Positions 34,845 through 41,049 of a stretch of DNA of 41,049 nt are shown in pieces. A program made the translations under genes and the position numbers. This stretch comes from an uncultured Bacteroidales bacterium. Its GTDB lineage: Bacteria; Bacteroidota; Bacteroidia; Bacteroidales; Muribaculaceae. The notes beneath the pieces are model-generated. The model searched no databases. It was not told the DNA's origin and saw nothing but the letters and a program-made list of their open reading frames with translations. Positions within the stretch are counted from its first letter, which is position 1, and each line of letters starts with the position of its first letter. The DNA lies in NCBI GenBank assembly GCA_949289215.1, contig CASENC010000036.1, positions 1-41,049 on the forward strand. Reading direction: 5' to 3'.

Positions 34845-36254
34845 TTAACCTTTGTGAGCCGGGAAATAGTGGCCAAGGTACTTGCGGCATAAGCGCATAA
34901 GATCGTCACGGTTAACCGGTTTCACCAGGTAATCAGAAGCTCCGGCTGCCATGGCATCATCAACTTGCGACTTTGAACCCGACGGCAACACGGCAATAAT
35001 AGGCAACACAGCCGACAGTGCGTGGATTTCCTCGATTGCTTTAAGCCCGGCACCCGACGACAGGTTTACACCTGCCAGCACCATATTGATGTTCTTGCTG
35101 CGGCAAACCGTAACGGCCTCTTCGGGCGTGCGCGCATGCTGCACAAGCCACAAGTTTGCTCCAAGCCGCTCCATAAGCACTTTCAAATGCAAGAACGAAG
35201 TGCTTTCGGCTTCGACAATAAGCACAGTGGGATAATTAGGATCAGCTATCACGGCACCCGACCGCACTGTGCCATCGTCGATGCGAGTTGGCAACCGCAA
35301 CGTGAAAGTGCTACCCACCCCCTGCATCGACTTAAAAGTAATCGTACCTTGCAACAATTGCGCATTACGCTGCGCAATTGTCAACCCTAAGCCCATTTTC
35401 TCATGCAAATTCATGATATCGGCCTGGCGGCCCTCAAAAATCTGTGTCAATAGCATCTGGCGGCGTTGTGGGATGCCTATGCCGGTGTCATTCACCGATA
35501 TAAGAATATTTTTGCGATCATCGGTCAAACGATAGCCAAATGTAATTTTCCCCTGAGCAGTGTATTTTAGCGAATTATCAAGCAAGTGGTAAACAATCTT
35601 CGATATGCGTTCACGGTCACTGGTAATGTGGCTTTCCTCGTCACTGAGTGGCAGCACAAGGTTGATAGCGACAGCCCGTTCACTCATTATAATCTTGAAA
35701 TCCTTGTAAATGCCACGCAGCAAATCATTGATGCACACATCACCTACATTCAGACGGGCACCGTTGGAATACGATTTCGAGAAATCGGCAATGTCATCAA
35801 TGGCCTGCCTGATTTTCCGTGCCGAATGGCGTATCACCTTGCCATAACCGGCGATGTCTTCGGGCTTAAGTTGCGGTGCCGACAGTGCCAATGTGAAATC
35901 ATAGATAGTGTTAAGCGGAGCTTTCAATTCCCGGGCAAGATTTTCGATAAATGCGCCACGATAGGCATTAAGCCGGTCGGCCTCTTCCTTTGAGCGCACA
36001 AGTTCCTCGTTAAGAGCACCTATCGTCTGTGCCGTGATTTTCAGATAACGCCGTAATCGCCTGTTTCGCACCATCGAGATCACAACAAACACTATAATCA
36101 TCACCACCGCCACTATCACGGCAAGGACATACGGCCAAAACCTGCCTCCCGGCATGAAAACACCCCACTCGCCACCTGTCATCGTAGCAGCCTGCGCTCC
36201 CACCGAAAACAATAGCGACATTCCGGCTACAATATATCTCAACGATGTCATCAT
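34845..36254 (-). CDS. Degenerate hybrid histidine kinase
   Basis: The product has 469 residues: signal-like start, one membrane helix (41-61), dimerisation region (85-165), ATPase domain (205-325) and a C-terminal receiver (343-460). ATP-site motifs are kept: N227 in HLLDNSLKY, NDTGIGIP (255-262) and GLGL (288-291). But the H-box reads ENLARELKAPL where active kinases have ..SHELRTPL, so the phospho-accepting His is Arg108. The receiver has VLAGVNL where VLMDVQMP is usual, so the phospho-Asp is Ala394; the acidic pair is also partly lost (VEAEST), although K445 remains. Both phosphotransfer residues are therefore missing. It may act as an ATP-binding scaffold or allosteric regulator. The single-domain receiver at 16359 is a conceivable but unproven partner. 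Confidence 0.9.
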   Translation of the reverse strand: MMTSLRYIVAGMSLLFSVGAQAATMTGGEWGVFMPGGRFWPYVLAVIVAVVMIIVFVVISMVRNRRLRRYLKITAQTIGALNEELVRSKEEADRLNAYRGAFIENLARELKAPLNTIYDFTLALSAPQLKPEDIAGYGKVIRHSARKIRQAIDDIADFSKSYSNGARLNVGDVCINDLLRGIYKDFKIIMSERAVAINLVLPLSDEESHITSDRERISKIVYHLLDNSLKYTAQGKITFGYRLTDDRKNILISVNDTGIGIPQRRQMLLTQIFEGRQADIMNLHEKMGLGLTIAQRNAQLLQGTITFKSMQGVGSTFTLRLPTRIDDGTVRSGAVIADPNYPTVLIVEAESTSFLHLKVLMERLGANLWLVQHARTPEEAVTVCRSKNINMVLAGVNLSSGAGLKAIEEIHALSAVLPIIAVLPSGSKSQVDDAMAAGASDYLVKPVNRDDLMRLCRKYLGHYFPAHKG

Positions 36255-36545
36255 ATACTATTTTTCAATCAGTTACATATTTCCACCATCAAATCTACAC
36301 AAAAGTACAAAATAATTCAGTAAGTAATCATAAAAATATCGCTGTCGCTATTGCCTTATTTTGCATTTGAAATCATTAATGGATTGTGCCTAAACCCTAT
36401 ATTACGAATGCCTTTTTTGGCAAAAAGTATCAACCAAGGCTTGTATTTTATATCCAATTTACTTATTTTTGTCTTGACTACTAAGCTTGCATGCCACCTG
36501 ATGCGTGTGGCACACATGGTTTATTACTGATACTATCGCTCCCTA
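36255..36545. promoter_or_regulatory. Divergent intergenic region
   Basis: No gene is visible. Minus strand: TACTTTTG at 36300-36307 for the kinase. Plus strand: TTG (36441-36443), 20 bases, TATTTTTG (36464-36471) for the pseudo-RecQ gene. The leader of the latter contains a TGCCAC/GTGGCA hairpin (about 36490-36511). Confidence 0.55.
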
Positions 36546-39500
36546 ATGGAAAAGTCGTTGCCTGCAAAAAACAAAAGCATTTCAGGCGAAATGCACGATA
36601 ATATGGGGGAACCATCCACCACCGATGGATTCCCGAACGATTATTCACGCACCAACGGCAACCACATAATTGCCTCATTCGACCTTATCGACCCAAAATA
36701 CTTTTCCAATGCAATCAACGTAATTGACTGGAACTGCGGGAACGGTTACTCGACAATATCATTATGCCGTTATTTGCATGAAAAATATCCCGATATTGCC
36801 ATCAAGGCGATAAAACTCATCGACCGTTCGGCAGCGGCACTTGAAAAAGCATCGGCACGCATAAAGGCCATATGCGGCATAAATGAAGTAAGAACCGTAA
36901 ACAAATCGCCAGGAGACGTAATAGGCGACAACTTGCGGTTTGCCGGTGGCTCAGTATTACACATATTCAATGATTTTCCTGGCACCGAAGAATTAGACAT
37001 CAAACAATTTGTAACACGATTTGCAACAAATACCGATTGCGTAAACATAGTGGCCGGTTATAACAACCGCTCCTTCCAAATCGACTGCCGGACAGTGGCA
37101 TTCGTCTCCTACTTGGGAGATGCCGCAAAAGGGGTGAAATTCATTCACACCGATGACAAAAACATATTCACATTCACATTCGATGCAAAATGCACCGGAA
37201 CACTTAAACACAAGCTGCCACCGCCTACAATTCTGACGGCAGCTTACACACTTGATTGCATAGCCGATAACACACGCGCCATGCAACAAATGCCACGATG
37301 GACCGGTTTCGAAGCATACAGCCCGTTTTATGCGGCAGCCGAAATTAGCGACGACCTGCACCCACTGCTTGCCGTGGCTTCAAATATAGTCACACGAAGC
37401 CTGCCGGCCCCGGCATCGCCGGGGTTGGAACAATCGTTCTCGGTATTCTTCGGACTAACCCACCGAACCAATTTCCACCGCCTGCATTATGGGAACAACA
37501 CAGGGCAGACATTCGGGCGCGAATTACTGCAATGCCTTACTCGCGGTCCCGGCAAGAATACTGTAATCAACCAACTGGCTTTCTCTCCGGTCGAAATCGC
37601 ACGAATACACAAAACCATCATCGAAACCATGCTTACCGGGCGGCTCGACATGAATGTCAAATACTGGAACATTCTTATAATCGAGCACGATGTGCCTTGC
37701 GGTGCAATTGCCTTGCGCGACCTTGAAGAATTATTTGCCAATTTATCGGAACCTGCCGCCGAATACAAGCATTTGGCATTGCCACAAATACGCCTCGACT
37801 TAATCTCAACCGAGCAATACTTGTCATCGCCACTGCACCTTGGCTATGCCCCGGCAACAAGGCTGCAACGGCAGCACATGAGGCGCAAATACGACCTTGT
37901 AATCGAGACATCGATTAGACGATGCGAACGCAAGAATTTCTCACTACCACCGGTACAGGCAAAAAACGGGTGCATATTCTGCCTGTTTTCCACCCCAAAA
38001 CGCACTCTGCACGACAAATACACATACACGAGCAGCCATATAGCATACGATACCGCAAGCAACTCAACCGCCAACATTGAATATTTCTCAAAACTGCTGC
38101 TCCGATACACAAAAAGCAATGACGGCCGGAATCACCTTATGCCGCTTGAAGCTGTCATGCGCAATAAACCTGTGCACATGGCCATCGGCAACACTACCGA
38201 TGAAACCGCGATATGCGTTCTTGCTGCCATGCTGCAGCCCGGGTTGACTGTAATCGCATCAGTTTCACGGCAAGCCGCGCAAACCCGGTATCATAACCTG
38301 CAATCGGCACGGATAGACTGTATATGCTTACACAGCCTGATGGATAATGACGCAATCGATGCCGCATGGGCAAAGGTTGAAAATTCCCAATGTCAAATAT
38401 TAAGCATCGAGTCATGCCTGTTGCTCGACGACCGTTGGCAACAACGATTTGCATCATTGCACAAACGGCATGTATATTGCTCGTCATTAATACTGTGCGA
38501 TGCCGATGCCACATCGGTGTGGAGCGGCGACCGGTTCAATGCAATGCACGCCGCCGTGCTCCCGGCTGCCGGGATTTGCCTGGCCGGGAATAAAGCACCG
38601 GCAAACGTTATAGCCATATCGCCTATAATGCCCGACGATATAACCACCGACATAATCGCAGCCATTGCTCCACAGGCCAATCCTGCACCAACCGCCGATT
38701 ACTCAATCACATTCAACCCGGCCGACCGGTGCCAGGTACAATTCATGGTGGAGCGAGTGGATGCTTTCCCTGAGCATATCGACAATTTTGATGCAATACA
38801 GCAATTCAAATTAACATTCTTGGCCGAATACCTGCACCGGTTGCCAATGATGCTGCGCCAATTGCAAACACCTGATGCGCTCATGCGCATCAACAATAAT
38901 TTTGCCGCATGCACAGGTTTCTCGGCAACAGCCATTTCCACCCCTGTACCTGATGATTATCTTGAACTAAAAAACAAATATGAACATTGCGGAATTATAT
39001 TCACAAAGCGTAACAACGGTACAGAAACAGAACATGCAATAACTTTGGCCGGAGGTCGTGCCGCTTCTTGTTTCACAACGTGCTGTGACAACAGCGATGA
39101 TTCCGAATCAAAAATTGAAGAATTTGCCGACAGCCGATGCCCGTTGCTGGTAACACCCGAGGCTCAAAGCATCGACAAACCTGATGTGAGATTTGTCATC
39201 GACCTCTGCCGTCCGAATTCAATAGAACAACTGATGGCAACGGCGAGTGCATGCGGCCTTGACGGGAAAATGTCGATAGTGTCGATATTCATACCGCATT
39301 ACGACATGAGCCGCCTGAATGCCAACGATGCAACACCCGAATTACCGCAAGAACTTGAAGTAGCCAAGGGGCACTGGATACCTACACAACAGTTCGAAAT
39401 ATTATGCAGGAACTTCGGTATCGACTCCACACAGCTGCATATCGACACTTTCAATGCGGCAAACGACCTGTTGCGACCCAATTGCATCATCGACAATGAC

Positions 39501-40739
39501 GTATTCATGTCACACTTGTGCAATTATTGCAAATATAATTCACAATGCGGCATGAGCAATAACCCCAATCTGCCTTCGCAATGGGTACAAGCAAGCCTAT
39601 ATGACGAACATATTACCGCCAATGGGATATCGGTCGATTTATCTTCACGTGAATCTCTCGCCGAAGGTTACAATCTTGCAATGCCTGCCACCAATACGAT
39701 CAAGCACGAAATGGCCACAAGGCGCAGGCTGCTCGACAGGCTGCTCGACGAAATGCCCGTTTCAATTGGCGATAAGATTTATAACGGCCTGTCGGGACTG
39801 CTCGCGGAAATACCATCCGGAGAAGAAAGGCATATCACACTGTCAATGTCAGACAATCCAAACATCGACGACAATAAAGCTACCGCCGATGCCCTGCATC
39901 CACTACTATTGCTCGGGATTATCGACAATTACAAATTCGGCGGCAACTCGGTATCGATTAGCATCACCGGCAAGCCATGTGGCAGCTATTGCCGTAAGTT
40001 GTTACAATTCCTCATGCGTCACCTGCCCCAGCATCAAGCCGAAGATATGGCATCGGAAGCATTTAACAATATCGGGAATGATGAAGTCCGGAATGCGCTG
40101 CAAATGTTACTGAAATTCATCGACCGCAAACTCGATATGGCACGCGAAAGGGCTTTAACCGACATTGAAGACCTATGCCTCATGGCTGCATACGGTCCTG
40201 TGAGCAATAACGTTGCCGATGCAAACGAGTATATCAAGGACTACCTGCATTGCTATTACCATTCCCCATACCTGCAACAACCCAGCGATAACGAATATCC
40301 TTCACTGGCTGCCAACACGCAATGCGGAAAGGCATCATCGCTCGAAATCATTGCCAAGTATGCACGTTTGCTCGGTTCTTTTGCCGAAGACGCCGGGAAA
40401 GTACTGCAATTACACGGTGCCGTGCGCCGACTGATGCGCTCGGCAATGCCCAACGGCACATTATCCATTCTCGATGCACTATGCATGGCAACACTGGGAT
40501 ATGACCAAATGCCCATGCTCGCAGGACGTGTCGCAAAGGCCTACCGCAACGGATATGCCTTATTACGCCGCAACGGCGGAACCGACTTTTTATCCCGATG
40601 GGATGAAATAAAACCTTTACTGCGCTTCAACGACACCCTTGCTGTTACAATCGACTCGCTCGAAGCACAAGAACTCGAAATAGAACTGACTATACACAAC
40701 GAATGGTTGAACAATTTCATAAAAAAATATGGCAACTGA
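36546..40739 (+). CDS. Methyltransferase-like / inactive RecQ-like helicase protein
   Basis: The product has 1397 residues. N-terminal residues 50-175 resemble a class I methyltransferase Rossmann fold: INVIDWNCGNGYST at 58-71 as the SAM loop, then KLIDRSAAALEKA. Residues 530-920 follow the RecQ core in order, but with key residues changed. The Walker A position reads AIGNTTDET (546-554; no GKS/T). DEAH reads CDADATSVWSGDRF (651-664; RecQ has DEAHCISQWGHDF). IDKPDVRFVIDL (876-887) is kept, but the following QxxGRxGRDG reads ATASACGLDG, so the arginine finger is gone. A C-x2-C-x5-C cluster lies at 992-1001. ATP hydrolysis is therefore unlikely. A scaffold or DNA-binding role is inferred. The last 11 bases overlap the 69-residue gene. 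Confidence 0.85.
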   Translation: MEKSLPAKNKSISGEMHDNMGEPSTTDGFPNDYSRTNGNHIIASFDLIDPKYFSNAINVIDWNCGNGYSTISLCRYLHEKYPDIAIKAIKLIDRSAAALEKASARIKAICGINEVRTVNKSPGDVIGDNLRFAGGSVLHIFNDFPGTEELDIKQFVTRFATNTDCVNIVAGYNNRSFQIDCRTVAFVSYLGDAAKGVKFIHTDDKNIFTFTFDAKCTGTLKHKLPPPTILTAAYTLDCIADNTRAMQQMPRWTGFEAYSPFYAAAEISDDLHPLLAVASNIVTRSLPAPASPGLEQSFSVFFGLTHRTNFHRLHYGNNTGQTFGRELLQCLTRGPGKNTVINQLAFSPVEIARIHKTIIETMLTGRLDMNVKYWNILIIEHDVPCGAIALRDLEELFANLSEPAAEYKHLALPQIRLDLISTEQYLSSPLHLGYAPATRLQRQHMRRKYDLVIETSIRRCERKNFSLPPVQAKNGCIFCLFSTPKRTLHDKYTYTSSHIAYDTASNSTANIEYFSKLLLRYTKSNDGRNHLMPLEAVMRNKPVHMAIGNTTDETAICVLAAMLQPGLTVIASVSRQAAQTRYHNLQSARIDCICLHSLMDNDAIDAAWAKVENSQCQILSIESCLLLDDRWQQRFASLHKRHVYCSSLILCDADATSVWSGDRFNAMHAAVLPAAGICLAGNKAPANVIAISPIMPDDITTDIIAAIAPQANPAPTADYSITFNPADRCQVQFMVERVDAFPEHIDNFDAIQQFKLTFLAEYLHRLPMMLRQLQTPDALMRINNNFAACTGFSATAISTPVPDDYLELKNKYEHCGIIFTKRNNGTETEHAITLAGGRAASCFTTCCDNSDDSESKIEEFADSRCPLLVTPEAQSIDKPDVRFVIDLCRPNSIEQLMATASACGLDGKMSIVSIFIPHYDMSRLNANDATPELPQELEVAKGHWIPTQQFEILCRNFGIDSTQLHIDTFNAANDLLRPNCIIDNDVFMSHLCNYCKYNSQCGMSNNPNLPSQWVQASLYDEHITANGISVDLSSRESLAEGYNLAMPATNTIKHEMATRRRLLDRLLDEMPVSIGDKIYNGLSGLLAEIPSGEERHITLSMSDNPNIDDNKATADALHPLLLLGIIDNYKFGGNSVSISITGKPCGSYCRKLLQFLMRHLPQHQAEDMASEAFNNIGNDEVRNALQMLLKFIDRKLDMARERALTDIEDLCLMAAYGPVSNNVADANEYIKDYLHCYYHSPYLQQPSDNEYPSLAANTQCGKASSLEIIAKYARLLGSFAEDAGKVLQLHGAVRRLMRSAMPNGTLSILDALCMATLGYDQMPMLAGRVAKAYRNGYALLRRNGGTDFLSRWDEIKPLLRFNDTLAVTIDSLEAQELEIELTIHNEWLNNFIKKYGN

Positions 40740-40938
40740 AAATAACATCCAAGAAATAACAAAGTCACTGACCCATCTCGAAGCATCGCTCGAACAAATC
40801 GACTCGGCACGCAAGCAGGTGGAAGAAGTGGTGGCAGCTGCAAGCAACATCAACAGTGCGCTAAGCAATTATGCACAATCAATAAATTTACTTACCGTTG
40901 CCGTAAAAGAATTATTGGTGTCCGCTAAAAAACAATAA
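40729..40938 (+). CDS. Small coiled-coil protein coupled to the pseudo-RecQ gene
   Basis: The 69 residues are almost wholly helical, with hydrophobic heptads (ITKSLTHLEASLEQIDSARKQVEEVV... INSALSNYAQSINLLTVAVKELL) and no Cys, Pro or Gly. It should form a coiled-coil dimer or bind a helical partner. Its ATG lies inside the end of the pseudo-RecQ gene in another frame (11-base overlap), so it is translated with it and is a likely partner subunit. Its last nine codons fall within the terminal inverted repeat. Family not recognised. Confidence 0.8.
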   Translation: MATENNIQEITKSLTHLEASLEQIDSARKQVEEVVAAASNINSALSNYAQSINLLTVAVKELLVSAKKQ

Positions 40939-41049
40939 GGCAAAAAATTCATGTCCGCAATGCCCATAAACAGGCGTTGCGGATACTTTTTTTGAAAACC
41001 AAGCCCCCCGTCAGTCAAAAAGTGACGGTTCCGGAGGGTGTTCCCTTGC
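40903..41049. repeat. Right arm of the terminal inverted repeat
   Basis: This is the reverse complement of about 4-151. On this side it includes the coding end KELLVSAKKQ of the small coiled-coil gene, the terminator and a further CCGTCA/TGACGG hairpin. The right arm keeps an open frame through the shared part while the left arm does not, so the right copy may be the original one. Confidence 0.9.
40954..40993 (+). terminator. Terminator of the pseudo-RecQ operon
   Basis: TCCGCAATGCC (40954-40964) pairs with GGCGTTGCGGA (40973-40983), followed by ACTTTTTTT to 40993. It is the mirror copy of the terminator at 59-98. Confidence 0.88.

Noticed and set aside
1-41049. CRISPR arrays or insertion sequences
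   Set aside because: No regularly spaced repeat arrays and no transposase or integrase motifs were seen in any frame.

Overview
The window looks like a chromosomal segment of a gut-type Bacteroidales bacterium, possibly of the Muribaculaceae; I cannot fix the family without a search. The grounds are: promoters of the Bacteroidetes form (TTTG, 18-20 bases, TAnnTTTG) in front of most transcription units; no clear Shine-Dalgarno sites; a class III fructose-1,6-bisphosphatase; a TonB-dependent receptor and a PorT-like barrel; a receiver/PPDK fusion; and the order rimP-nusA-infB.

Layout. 1-2658: a secreted TPR protein on the minus strand, split by a frameshift in a run of nine A. 2659-7740: an AT-rich accessory island lying against the 3' end of tRNA-Leu(CAA). 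It holds a zinc-ribbon protein, a Cys-rich protein with uracil-DNA-glycosylase-like motifs, an operon of four tiny membrane proteins (two of them paralogues of each other, the last a glycine-zipper protein), an AlbA_2 (Schlafen-type) protein and a DUF1232 membrane protein. 7741-27378: mostly housekeeping genes: tRNA-Leu, metK with a structured leader, folK-purT, rimP-nusA-infB, a stand-alone receiver, a TonB-dependent receptor, ybaK-aroC-radical SAM, fbp, tRNA-Arg, a SulP transporter and a DUF362 protein. 27379-36254: a U32 peptidase-family protein, a PorT-like barrel, an operon of a receiver/PPDK fusion and a coiled-coil protein ending in a sliding-clamp-type peptide, and a hybrid histidine kinase that has lost both phosphorylation residues. 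36255-41049: a 1397-residue protein with a methyltransferase-like N-terminus and an apparently dead RecQ-like helicase core, coupled to a 69-residue coiled-coil protein.

The two ends of the window are a ~147-bp inverted repeat of each other, each carrying the terminator of the outward-reading terminal gene.

Best candidates for undescribed biology are the microprotein island (5177-7537), the pseudo-RecQ pair (36464-40938), the metK leader (7994-8111) and the kinase that cannot phosphorylate by the usual route (34845-36254). All functional statements rest on motif reading only; no database search was run.
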